A stretch of DNA of 8,465 nucleotides. Origin: Bordetella parapertussis. Its GTDB lineage: Bacteria > Pseudomonadota > Gammaproteobacteria > Burkholderiales > SG8-39. The notes beneath the pieces are model-generated. The model had not been told where the DNA came from. It was given only the letters and a program-made list of their open reading frames with translations, and did not search any database. The stretch lies in NCBI GenBank assembly GCA_945906975.1, contig CAMDRY010000119.1, positions 1 through 8,465 of the forward strand, in the 5' to 3' direction. Positions 1 to 6,416 of the stretch are shown here, one piece after another. A program made the translations under genes and the position numbers. Position 1 is the first letter of the stretch. Each line of letters starts with the position of its first letter.

Positions 1-827
1 AACCCTCGCTGATGAAAGCCATCGAACTCAACGACGTGGCGGTGGCCTTTAACCAGAAATCCTTCATCTGGGGCCGCCGCGCGGCGGCCGACCCGGCGCG
101 CGTGGAAAAGCTCGCCAATCCAGGCCAGGTCGTCGCCTTTAGCAAGAGCCAGGCACGAACGCTTGACGAGATCATCGCCCGCCGCGCCGCCTTTCTCACC
201 GATTACCAGGACGCCGCCTACGCCGCGCGCTACACCACGCTGGTCGCCGCGGTTCAAAAGACCGAGCAGGCGAAAACCGGCGGTAGCGAACTCACCGGGG
301 CGGTCGCGCGCTATTACTTCAAGCTGCTCGCCTACAAGGACGAATACGAAGTGGCGCGCCTGTACACGCGTCCGGAATTTCTGCAAAAAATCGACGCCAT
401 GTTCGAAGGCGACTACAAAATAAAATTTCACCTCGCGCCCCCCCTGCTCAACAGACCCGACCCGGTCAGCGGCGAAGCAAGAAAATCCGAATTCGGCCCC
501 TGGATGCTCCTCGCGTTCAAGGTGCTGGCCGGGCTCAAGGGCCTGCGCGCCACCCCGTTCGACGTCTTCGGCTACAGCGCGGAACGCCGCACCGAACGCC
601 AGCTCATCCGCGACTACGAAACGACCGTGGCAACACTGCTGGCACTACTCCAGCGCGGCAACCTTAAGACAGCCGTAGACATCGCATCCATTCCCGAACA
701 CATCCGCGGCTACGGCCACATCAAAGCGCGACACCTAAAAGAAGCCAGGGCGCGCGAAGCGGCGCTGCTCGCCGCATTCGAACAAGCACCCGCGGAACAG
801 GCGCGCGCCACGGTTCAATCTGCTTGA
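1..827 (+). CDS. Indolepyruvate ferredoxin oxidoreductase, C-terminal part (5' end outside window)
   Basis: Enzymes of this family oxidatively decarboxylate arylpyruvates (indolepyruvate, phenylpyruvate) to aryl-acetyl-CoA in the cytoplasm, using thiamine diphosphate and passing electrons to ferredoxin. Only about the last 275 residues are visible. They match what I recall of the C-terminal region (DUF6537-like) of the long single-chain proteobacterial form of roughly 1,150 residues. Recognisable stretches are AIELNDVAVAFNQKSFIWGR at the left edge, the YKDEYEVARLYT segment, FHLAPPLLNRPDP, and a closing segment with IRGYGHIKARH. The frame is open back to position 3 with no stop, and the ATG at 12 lies inside a conserved stretch, so it is not the true start. 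The protein ends with TGA at 825-827. The catalytic thiamine-binding and iron-sulfur regions are off the window, so activity cannot be judged. Family assignment is firm; substrate preference is inferred. Confidence 0.88.
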   Translation, partial: PSLMKAIELNDVAVAFNQKSFIWGRRAAADPARVEKLANPGQVVAFSKSQARTLDEIIARRAAFLTDYQDAAYAARYTTLVAAVQKTEQAKTGGSELTGAVARYYFKLLAYKDEYEVARLYTRPEFLQKIDAMFEGDYKIKFHLAPPLLNRPDPVSGEARKSEFGPWMLLAFKVLAGLKGLRATPFDVFGYSAERRTERQLIRDYETTVATLLALLQRGNLKTAVDIASIPEHIRGYGHIKARHLKEARAREAALLAAFEQAPAEQARATVQSA

Positions 828-982
828 CGGTATTAGGTCAGGCCGACTATCCCTCGCAGCACTGGAAAAACGGCAAGGGCGTTTCGCGCCGCATCGCCTC
901 GTTTCCCGAGGGCGCCGGTTTCGGTGACAGTCTACTGTGGCAAATCAGGCGCCCACCCGCTCCCCGCCCTACTGCGGCGTGA
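824..982 (+). pseudogene. HutD/Ves-family protein, truncated N-terminal remnant
   Basis: A frame from TTG at 824 (overlapping the preceding TGA stop as TTGA) to TGA at 980-982 reads LTVLGQADYP, then SQHWKNGKGVSRRIA, then PEGAGFGDSLLWQI. This resembles the start of HutD/Ves cupin-like proteins, whose N-terminus typically runs as L..ADY....WKNGGGVT.EIA, an acidic/Gly stretch, then a W-R-(V/L)-S segment. The similarity ends at about position 946; the next eleven codons are Arg/Pro-rich (RRPPAPRPTAA) and look like random GC-rich sequence. Intact family members are about 190-200 residues, so roughly 150 are missing. One of the three glycines of the WKNGGG signature is Lys here. The tail overlaps the 3' end of the convergent Bug gene (stop at 969-971). 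HutD is associated with histidine-utilisation loci, but its biochemical role is not well established. The assignment comes from remembered family motifs. A short functional peptide is possible but less likely than a decayed gene. Confidence 0.6.
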
Positions 983-1958
983 TGTTCGCCGCCTTGATGA
1001 CGCGGCCCCATTTTGCCGTTTCCGATTTCATGCGGTCTGTCAAGGTCTCGGCATCGCCCGGCTCGGCCTCAATGCTCAGCGCCTGCATCTGCTCTTTCAC
1101 CACCGGTGCGGCGAGCGCAGTGTTAAGCGCGGCGTTGAGCCTTGAGACGACATCTTTGGGCAAGCCGGCAGGACCGAATATACCCCACCACGAGCCGAGG
1201 TTCATTTCCGGCAAGGGCAGGCCCGCTTCCTGAAAAGTCGGCACATTGGGCAGCGTGGCCGAGCGCTTTTGCCCGGTCACCGCCAACGCCCGCAAGCGCC
1301 CCGCGGTCACGAAAGTGTGCACACTGCTGACACCGGCGATGATCATCGATATCTGTCCGCCAGTCAGGTCGGTGATGGCCGGGCCGGCGCCCTTGTACGT
1401 CACCTGCAGGATATCCAGCGATGCGGCGGTCTTCATCACCTCGGCGGCCAATTGCGTCGGGTTGCCGTTGCCGGCCGAACCGTAGCTCAGCTTGCCCGGA
1501 TTGCGCCGCGCGAGCTCGATGAATTCACGCAGAGTGCCGGCCTGCACACCCGGATGCACCACCAATGCCAGCGGCGCGTGCGCGACCGGCCCCACCGGTG
1601 TCAAATCCTTGATCGGATCGAAGGGCATAGCCTTGAGCAAGCCCGGGTTGACCGCCAGCGTGAGGTCGCCCATCAGCAGCGTGTACCCGTCCGGCGCCGA
1701 CTTGGCGACAAAATCACCGCCCAGATTCGCGTTGGCGCCCGGCTTGTTTTCGATCAGCACCTGCTGGCCGAGCACCTCGCCCAGCTTGACCCCGACCTGG
1801 CGGGCGACAATATCAGTCGCGCCGCCCGGCGCATAAGGCACCACCAGGCGAATCGCGCGCTCGGGAAATTTCTGTGCCGCAGCCGGCCCCGCCGAAAGGG
1901 CAAGGCCCCCTGTTGCAACCACCATCGCCAACATAAACGCATACGCACGCTTGTTCAT
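969..1958 (-). CDS. Tripartite tricarboxylate transporter substrate-binding protein (TctC/Bug family)
   Basis: This is a periplasmic solute-binding protein of about 329 residues, the usual length for the Bug family, which binds small carboxylates or related compounds. It has a signal peptide: basic MNKR start, hydrophobic stretch at residues 6-24, and a likely cleavage site AAA|Q after residue 28. The mature part begins with the family signature RLVVPYAPGGATDIVAR (residues 37-53), followed by ENKPGANANLGG, APDGYTLLMG, KLSYGSAGNG and the VPTFQEAG segment. The start is the ATG at 1958-1956, chosen because it gives a clean signal peptide and is preceded by a purine-rich ribosome-binding site (GAGGGGAAG, about 5 bases upstream). 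A longer frame to 2066 lacks signal-peptide logic. It lies 68 bp downstream of the co-directional monooxygenase and may be co-transcribed with it. No TctA or TctB membrane partner is in the window, which is common for Bug proteins. The ligand cannot be told from sequence. Confidence 0.92.
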   Translation of the reverse strand: MNKRAYAFMLAMVVATGGLALSAGPAAAQKFPERAIRLVVPYAPGGATDIVARQVGVKLGEVLGQQVLIENKPGANANLGGDFVAKSAPDGYTLLMGDLTLAVNPGLLKAMPFDPIKDLTPVGPVAHAPLALVVHPGVQAGTLREFIELARRNPGKLSYGSAGNGNPTQLAAEVMKTAASLDILQVTYKGAGPAITDLTGGQISMIIAGVSSVHTFVTAGRLRALAVTGQKRSATLPNVPTFQEAGLPLPEMNLGSWWGIFGPAGLPKDVVSRLNAALNTALAAPVVKEQMQALSIEAEPGDAETLTDRMKSETAKWGRVIKAANITPQ

Positions 1959-2026
1959 TGCTTCTTCCCCTCGTCTTTTGTTATTCGTTCCCCGACCACC
2001 CCGTCCCAACCGGTCAATCACTGCAT

Positions 2027-3226
2027 TCAAATGGCTGCGGCATTGACGTCGTAGGTAAACAACCATTCATAGCGCGCGGCAATCGCTTCGGGATTCCATT
2101 CGCGGTCGATAAACACGCCCGCACTTTCCGGTTCGGCCAGCGCCTGGTTGTGAAAGCGATACGTGTTGTCGGCCGCACCGCGCACCATGCGGTAAGTCCG
2201 CTCCTTGCGTGCCAGCTCGTATTTTTGCAGCGCAGTGGCCACATCATCATAGGCCTCCAGGCAGCGCGCCAACACCACGCCGTCCTCTATGGCCATCACC
2301 GCGCCCTGGGCAAGAAAAGGTAGTGTCGAATGGCAGGCGTCACCCAGCAGGGTCGCGCGCCCGACGGTCCAGCCCTCCAGAAAGTCGCGCCCCAGCATAG
2401 CCCATTTGAGCACCGCGGAGGCACGCCCTATCATCGCCAGCACATCGTCATTCCAGCCGGCGAAGGCGGCGGCACAGTCCGCCACCGTGGCCTTAGCGGT
2501 CCAGGGCGGACCGTCCCAGGCCGCGCCCTCAAGCGTTCCGACAAAATTCATCATCTCGCCGCGTTGCAGGGGGTAGTGCACCACATGCCCGCCGGGACCG
2601 ATCCAGTTCGTAGCGACCATGCGCGCCATGTGAGCGGGCAGGCTTTGCATCGGCAGCAGCGTGCGCCAGGCCACCATGCCGGAGAACGTGATCGGATCAT
2701 CACCGAACAATTCGCGTCGCACCACAGAATGCACGCCATCGCCCCCGATCAAGGCATCACCCTCGGCACGGCTGCCATCCTCGAACAACAAAATAACGGA
2801 TGCGCCCTGCTGCTCGATCTTCGCCAGGCGCTTGCCCAGATGAATGGCGTCCGCCTTGTGCCGCCGCACGCCATCCGCCATGACCTGCAGCAGGTCGGGG
2901 CGATACACCGTCATATAGGGAAAGCCATACTTGCGAATGGACTCCCCGCCAAGATCAAACAGCCTCCAGGTCTTGCCCGATTTCCAGTGGCGCACTTCCT
3001 TGCCCTCGGTCGGACAGGACAAGGCCTTTAGGTTCTCGAACACGCCCAGCGAGTGCAGCGCGCGATTGCCGTTGGGGCTGATCTGGATGCCGGCGCCGAT
3101 CTCGCGCAACTCGCCGGTCTGCTCAAAAACATCGACATCAAAACCGCGTTGCAACAGCGCCAGCGCCGCGGCCATGCCACCGATGCCGCCGCCTACGATC
3201 AAAACATGGGGTTTGCCGTGCTTCAT
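2027..3226 (-). CDS. FAD-dependent monooxygenase (salicylate / 3-hydroxybenzoate hydroxylase-like)
   Basis: This is a single-component flavoprotein hydroxylase of 399 residues, the normal size for class A enzymes, which use NAD(P)H and O2 to hydroxylate aromatic acids in the cytoplasm. All three flavin-fold fingerprints are present: the dinucleotide-binding GxGxxG at residues 12-17 (VGGGIGG) with the ribose-binding acid E35; the DG motif at G162-D163-G164 followed by HSVVRR; and the GD motif at G295-D296, reading LLGDACHSTLPFLAQGA. R109 in YRPDLL matches the conserved FAD-contacting Arg, although the preceding residue is Tyr where many relatives have His. The LAQGA..AIEDG segment after the GD motif recalls 3-hydroxybenzoate 6-hydroxylase and related enzymes more than classic salicylate hydroxylase, but the substrate is not determined. 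The ATG at 3226 is preceded by a GGGAAAAG ribosome-binding site. The Bug gene follows it on the same strand. FAD-monooxygenase/Bug pairs suggest that the binding protein captures the same substrate or a related one; this is inference. Confidence 0.9.
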   Translation of the reverse strand: MKHGKPHVLIVGGGIGGMAAALALLQRGFDVDVFEQTGELREIGAGIQISPNGNRALHSLGVFENLKALSCPTEGKEVRHWKSGKTWRLFDLGGESIRKYGFPYMTVYRPDLLQVMADGVRRHKADAIHLGKRLAKIEQQGASVILLFEDGSRAEGDALIGGDGVHSVVRRELFGDDPITFSGMVAWRTLLPMQSLPAHMARMVATNWIGPGGHVVHYPLQRGEMMNFVGTLEGAAWDGPPWTAKATVADCAAAFAGWNDDVLAMIGRASAVLKWAMLGRDFLEGWTVGRATLLGDACHSTLPFLAQGAVMAIEDGVVLARCLEAYDDVATALQKYELARKERTYRMVRGAADNTYRFHNQALAEPESAGVFIDREWNPEAIAARYEWLFTYDVNAAAI

Positions 3227-3417
3227 CTTTTCCCGGGGTTAAGAGGGTTTTTCGGGTTCTTTTCCGTGCGGCAATTATTGCGCGCCCCGGCATCATACGG
3301 TAGCCGGGTTCGCAACCGTCGGTCAGCCGAGGAACGCGCAGTCAGCCTTTCGGCCCGTCGTGCGTTATTCTGGTGCAAGCCTTCCAATCACCGGGCAACC
3401 ACGTTCACAATACGTCC
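3227..3417. promoter_or_regulatory. Divergent intergenic region, monooxygenase / ChaC-like gene
   Basis: These 191 bp separate two divergently transcribed genes and must hold both of their promoters if each has its own. On the minus strand a good -10 (TATGAT, 3297-3292) faces the monooxygenase but has no convincing -35 at normal spacing. On the plus strand TATTCT at 3366-3371 is a weak -10 for the ChaC-like gene. A short inverted repeat, GCAAT-T-ATTGC (3271-3281), lies between the minus-strand -10 and the monooxygenase start and could be an operator, but the arms are only 5 bp. No terminator or small gene is evident here. Confidence 0.3.
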
Positions 3418-4098
3418 ATGGCCAAGCTCTGCCGTGCCGATCTCGAAGCCGACCTGTACCGCACGCTGCATACCAGCGCGGGCCTGGCGCATCGGGTGTT
3501 GTCGGACGACGAACTCGACGCCTCGGTTGATGCGCTCCTCGCCGAAATCGGCCCCGACGCCGACCCTTGGGTGTTCGGTTACGGCTCGCTGGTCTGGAAC
3601 CCGATAATGAATTTTTCCGAGCGGCGCCTCGCCACCTTGCGCGGCTACCACCGGCGCTTTTGCCTGTGGTCGCACATCGGTCGCGGCACCAAGGACGTTC
3701 CCGGGCTGGTGCTCGGCCTCGATCGTGGCGGCTGCTGCCGCGGCGTGTCCTACCGGCTGCCGCATTACCTCGCACGCGAAGAGTTGCAGCTGCTGTGGCG
3801 GCGTGAAATGGCCATCGGCTCCTACTGTCCGCGCTGGATCCGGGTGGTCGACGAAACCGACGGCAGCGAACACCGCGCCATCGCCTTTGTCGTCAATCGC
3901 GACCACCCCAGCTACACCGGCAAACTCGCACAGGACACCGTCGTCGGCGCGCTTTCGCGCGCACGCGGGCAGGTCGGTTCCTCAGCCGACTACCTGATGC
4001 ATACCGTGGAGAGCCTCATTACCCATGGCATACGCGACGAGCACCTGATCGAACTGCAACAGCGCGTGCTGGCGCAGATGCGGGCTGCCGGGGCCTGA
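3418..4098 (+). CDS. ChaC-like gamma-glutamylcyclotransferase (glutathione-specific)
   Basis: ChaC-type enzymes cleave gamma-glutamyl peptides, chiefly glutathione, releasing 5-oxoproline and Cys-Gly in the cytoplasm. The predicted protein of 226 residues is close to E. coli ChaC in length. The substrate-binding P-loop-like signature WVFGYGSLVWNP is at residues 51-62, followed by the GYHRRFCLWS.IGRGT block (76-91) and GVSYRLP (109-115). The expected catalytic glutamate is E130 in LLWRREMAIGSY, aligning with the KREM..G.Y segment of E. coli ChaC. Family features near the C-terminus (SSADYL, ESLI..GI.D) are also present. I chose the ATG at 3418; an in-frame GTG at 3373 would add 15 residues without family-like sequence, and neither start has a strong ribosome-binding site. 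It appears to be a stand-alone gene, divergent from the monooxygenase and 137 bp before the second Bug gene. No chaA/chaB cation-transport genes are nearby, so the chaC name is left out. Confidence 0.9.
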   Translation: MAKLCRADLEADLYRTLHTSAGLAHRVLSDDELDASVDALLAEIGPDADPWVFGYGSLVWNPIMNFSERRLATLRGYHRRFCLWSHIGRGTKDVPGLVLGLDRGGCCRGVSYRLPHYLAREELQLLWRREMAIGSYCPRWIRVVDETDGSEHRAIAFVVNRDHPSYTGKLAQDTVVGALSRARGQVGSSADYLMHTVESLITHGIRDEHLIELQQRVLAQMRAAGA

Positions 4099-4102
4099 AT
4101 TC

Positions 4103-4124
4103 CCGGCGGGGCCGGCATACCGGC
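4103..4124 (+). terminator. Possible weak hairpin(s) after the ChaC-like gene
   Basis: Just after the stop codon, two overlapping GC-only hairpins share one arm: CCGGC-GGG-GCCGG (4103-4115) and GCCGG-CATA-CCGGC (4111-4124). They cannot form at the same time. No T-run follows, so this is not a standard intrinsic terminator, and in GC-rich DNA such 5-bp stems arise easily by chance. Confidence 0.22.
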
Positions 4125-4198
4125 AGGAAACGCGCTTCTGGCGAGGCTTTCCAGCCATCTTAGATTCGAGCCCCCTCTGCGACCGCAACCGGGGCCGG

Positions 4199-4207
4199 TG
4201 CTATAGT
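4199..4207 (+). promoter_or_regulatory. Extended -10 promoter for the second Bug gene
   Basis: The sequence TGCTATAGT is a TG-n extended -10 element with a -10 hexamer (TATAGT) matching the sigma-70 consensus at five of six positions. It lies 28 bp before the ATG at 4236, placing transcription start near 4214 with a leader of about 22 bases. The -35 position (about 4179-4184, GCGACC) is not consensus-like, which is tolerated by extended -10 promoters. It is one of the few AT-rich spots in a GC-rich intergenic stretch. Confidence 0.5.
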
Positions 4208-4235
4208 CGCAGCCTGATTTTTTACCGGTACCGTG

Positions 4236-5204
4236 ATGAAAAAAGCCCTCTTCGCCTTGCTTCTTGCGCTGCCCGCGCTGACAGCACCGTCGGCAATGGC
4301 GCAACAGTACCCGAGCAAGCCGATCGTACTGGTGGTGCCTTTTGCCCCTGGCGGCACTTCAGAGCTGATCTCGCGCCTGGTGGCACAAAAGCTCACCGAG
4401 CGACTCGGTCAGCAGGTGGTGGTGGAAAACCGCCCCGGCGCCGCCGGCAACATCGCCATGGAACAGGTAGCGCGTGCCGCACCCGACGGCTACACGCTCA
4501 TTCTCGGCCACATCGGCACGCTCGCGGTCAATCCGGCGATGTTTCCCAAGCTACCCTACGACGCCATCAAGGACTTCGCGCCAGTTTCGCTCATCGCCGC
4601 CGTGCCCAATATCGTCACCGTGAATCCGGCGGTGCCGGCGAAAACGCTAAAGGAGTTTCTCGATCTTGCGCGCGCCAAGCCCGGCAGTATCAATTACGGC
4701 TCGGCGGGCAACGGCAGCGCCGGCCACCTGGCGATGGAATACCTTAAGCGCATCGCCAAAGCAGACATGGTGCACGTTCCCTACAAAGGCACCGGCCCCA
4801 TGCTCACCGACTTGCTGGCTGGCCAGACCCAGGCAACATTCACCGGCTCCTCGCCGCTCATTCCGCACATCAAGTCGGGCAAGCTGCGCGCCCTCGCCGT
4901 GGGCAGCGCGGTGCGCATCCCGTCCCTGCCGGAGGTGCCTACCGTCGCCGAGTCGGGCTTTGCCGGCTTTGAAACCGCGCAGTGGTACGGCATCATCGCG
5001 CCGGCCAAAACACCGCCGGCGATAATCCAGAAACTATCGGTGGAAATCGCCCAAGTGATGAAACAGCCCGATGTCATCGCCCGACTTTCAGGCGACGGCA
5101 CGGTGATGATCGGCTCGACACCAAACGAATTCGCCGCTTACATCAGCAAGGAAATGAAGCGTTGGGGCGAGGTGGTGCACGACGCCAACATCAAGGCCGA
5201 GTAA
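4236..5204 (+). CDS. Tripartite tricarboxylate transporter substrate-binding protein (TctC/Bug family), second copy
   Basis: This is a periplasmic Bug-family binding protein of 322 residues. A signal peptide (MKKA, hydrophobic core at residues 4-18, likely cleavage AMA|QQ after residue 22) leads into the signature IVLVVPFAPGGTSELISR (residues 30-47). Further family blocks are ENRPGAAGNIAMEQ, APDGYTLILGHIGTLAVNP, INYGSAGNGSAGH, KSGKLRALAV and the LPEVPTVAESG segment. A GTG directly before the ATG (4233) is an alternative start adding one residue; I prefer the ATG. No clear Shine-Dalgarno sequence is seen in the short leader. It shares family landmarks with the Bug gene at 969-1958 but differs at most other positions, including the ligand loop (GGTSELISR here, GGATDIVAR there), so the two are old paralogues with probably different ligands. 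It converges on the epimerase gene. No TctA/TctB is present. Confidence 0.92.
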   Translation: MKKALFALLLALPALTAPSAMAQQYPSKPIVLVVPFAPGGTSELISRLVAQKLTERLGQQVVVENRPGAAGNIAMEQVARAAPDGYTLILGHIGTLAVNPAMFPKLPYDAIKDFAPVSLIAAVPNIVTVNPAVPAKTLKEFLDLARAKPGSINYGSAGNGSAGHLAMEYLKRIAKADMVHVPYKGTGPMLTDLLAGQTQATFTGSSPLIPHIKSGKLRALAVGSAVRIPSLPEVPTVAESGFAGFETAQWYGIIAPAKTPPAIIQKLSVEIAQVMKQPDVIARLSGDGTVMIGSTPNEFAAYISKEMKRWGEVVHDANIKAE

Positions 5205-5220
5205 GGCTGCTGCGGTAGCT

Positions 5221-5245
5221 GGTGTCAGGTGTCAGGTGTCAGGTG
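5221..5245. repeat. Heptamer tandem repeat (GGTGTCA)x3.6
   Basis: Three perfect copies of GGTGTCA (5221-5227, 5228-5234, 5235-5241) are followed by a partial fourth (GGTG, 5242-5245). The repeat fills much of the 62-bp gap between two convergent stop codons (5204 and 5267). It lies outside coding sequence, so copy number could vary freely. No stem-loop with a T-run accompanies it. Confidence 0.85.
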
Positions 5246-5266
5246 GCTGGCTGCCGGTGCCCGCCC

Positions 5267-6286
5267 TCAGGAAATCAGCGGCACATCGCGCCACACGTCG
5301 GGGTGCGCGTCCAGCCAGTCCATGTAATGGGCAAAGCCGCTGTCAAGATCAAACTGCGGCGCAAACCCGAGATCGGCGCGCAGGCGTGCGATATTGAAAG
5401 GCGTGCGTCCAACCGGTCCGCGCGCCGCCACCGTCCATTCGGCATCGACATCGGACACGCGATAGCGGAACGCCGGGTAGCGCGCGGCTAGTTTGGCCGC
5501 CCAGGCGGCCAGCCCCCATGGCCGGCCGGCGCCCAGATGATACAAACGGTGCGGCAACTGCGGCGCATCGAGCAGCGCAACCAGGGACCGCGCCACGTCC
5601 GGGGCGTAAATCCGGTCCTGCACGCCGGCGACCGGACTCACCGCCTCGCCACCGGCATCACCGCAACGGGCGATGCGCGCCAGCTGCCACAACGCGCTCA
5701 TACGGTCGCGCAAACCAGTCTGGTATTCCCACGGACCGAACACCACGGCGAGCCGGCCGGCGACGACATCCATGCCCCAGAGCTCACCGAGGTGCAGCAC
5801 GGCGCGCTCGGCCGCGAATTTGCTGATGCCGTACATGGTCGAGGGCAAAGGCAGGTGGCTGTCCTCGCCTATACCTAGGGGCTCGGCGGCGTGGCTGGCC
5901 GCACCGTAGACCGCGCCGGTGCTCGCCTGCACGTAACGCATCACCCCGGCATCGCGCGCCGCCTCGAGCATGTTGAGCGTGCCGCCCAGATTGACCGCAA
6001 CGACGCGTTGCGGGTCGCGCGCATCGCGCTCCGGGCCGGCGGTGATCGCTGCGGCATGGATGACGCGCTTGGCACCGCTCGCACGCAAGGCGGCGCCAAG
6101 CGCGGGCGCATCGGTGACATCGCCCGCCACCACGCTGAGTTTTCCGGGCAGGCGCGACAACTCATCCACCGCGCCGGCAAGCGGTGCCGAGGCGCTGAAC
6201 AAGGTCACCTGCTCGCTGCGCGCAAGCAGCAGGGCGGCGAGATTAAGCCCGACAAATCCGGAACCGCCGGTGATAAAAATCGACAT
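5267..6286 (-). CDS. NAD(P)-dependent epimerase/dehydratase (extended SDR family)
   Basis: This is a 339-residue extended short-chain dehydrogenase/reductase, cytoplasmic, of the sugar-nucleotide epimerase type. The N-terminal Rossmann motif TGGSGFVG (residues 6-13, G7xxG10xxG13) binds the nicotinamide cofactor. D56 in the GDVTD segment and the HAAAITAG stretch (77-84) match the usual cofactor contacts. The catalytic set is present: S122-T123 in QASTGAVYG and the Y152-x3-K156 pair in MYGISKFAAER. VFGPWEYQTG and the DRIYAPDVAR segment are typical of the substrate side. The ATG at 6286 is preceded by AAAGGGG about 8 bases upstream, a good ribosome-binding site. There are no polysaccharide or nucleotide-sugar genes nearby, so a cell-envelope role is not supported by context. 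Members of this family next to Bug proteins and catabolic genes may act on sugar acids, lactones or other small molecules. The specific substrate is unknown. Confidence 0.88.
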   Translation of the reverse strand: MSIFITGGSGFVGLNLAALLLARSEQVTLFSASAPLAGAVDELSRLPGKLSVVAGDVTDAPALGAALRASGAKRVIHAAAITAGPERDARDPQRVVAVNLGGTLNMLEAARDAGVMRYVQASTGAVYGAASHAAEPLGIGEDSHLPLPSTMYGISKFAAERAVLHLGELWGMDVVAGRLAVVFGPWEYQTGLRDRMSALWQLARIARCGDAGGEAVSPVAGVQDRIYAPDVARSLVALLDAPQLPHRLYHLGAGRPWGLAAWAAKLAARYPAFRYRVSDVDAEWTVAARGPVGRTPFNIARLRADLGFAPQFDLDSGFAHYMDWLDAHPDVWRDVPLIS

Positions 6287-6339
6287 GCTTGAAGCCCCTT
6301 TAGTTTGCGTTTTTCACCAGTTTGTGTCCTTCACTGCCG

Positions 6340-6368
6340 AGCATAGGGCTGTCACGGTGCGCGGGCAA
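6340..6368 (-). promoter_or_regulatory. Sigma-70-like promoter for the epimerase gene
   Basis: On the minus strand, TTGCCC (-35, 6368-6363) and TATGCT (-10, 6345-6340) are separated by exactly 17 bases, and each matches the consensus at four of six positions. Transcription would start near 6333, about 46 bases before the ATG at 6286. The spacing is ideal but the hexamers are only moderate. Confidence 0.4.
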
Positions 6369-6381
6369 GCGGCCCATTCGG

Positions 6382-6388
6382 TTAAAAT
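6382..6388 (+). promoter_or_regulatory. -10 element for the FAH-family hydrolase gene
   Basis: TTAAAAT (6382-6388) contains TAAAAT, five of six matches to the sigma-70 -10 hexamer, and is a clear AT island in GC-rich surroundings. It predicts transcription start near 6394 and a leader of about 23 bases before the ATG at 6417. No good -35 is seen at 6360-6365. It lies back to back with the candidate epimerase promoter, and its presumed -35 zone overlaps that promoter's -35. Confidence 0.42.
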
Positions 6389-6416
6389 CAGGCCCTCGAT
6401 CCCAAACGGACAGACC

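Noticed and set aside
1269..2054. Long plus-strand open frame (261 aa) opposite the first Bug gene.
   Set aside because: It is antisense to a well-supported gene with signal peptide and family motifs. Long antisense frames are expected in GC-rich DNA, and its Arg/His-rich translation shows no family pattern.
1959..2066. Longer start for the first Bug protein (36 extra residues).
   Set aside because: It would place the signal peptide internally and overlap the end of the monooxygenase gene. The ATG at 1958 has a good ribosome-binding site.
3271..3281. Inverted repeat GCAAT-T-ATTGC as a regulator operator.
   Set aside because: The arms are only 5 bp, flanking bases do not extend the symmetry, and no regulator gene is next to it; noted only within the intergenic entry.
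3388..3906. Minus-strand frame (172 aa) opposite the ChaC-like gene.
   Set aside because: It is the antisense shadow of a gene with clear catalytic motifs and has no family features of its own.
5205..5266. Bidirectional terminator between the convergent Bug and epimerase genes.
   Set aside because: I looked for a stem-loop with T-runs and found only direct repeats (GGCTGC and GGTGTCA), with no adequate inverted repeat.
5970..6416. Upstream extension of the FAH-family frame by 149 codons, giving a 481-residue protein.
   Set aside because: The extension is antisense to the epimerase gene and has no recognisable sequence, while the family N-terminus starts exactly at the ATG at 6417 next to a -10 element.
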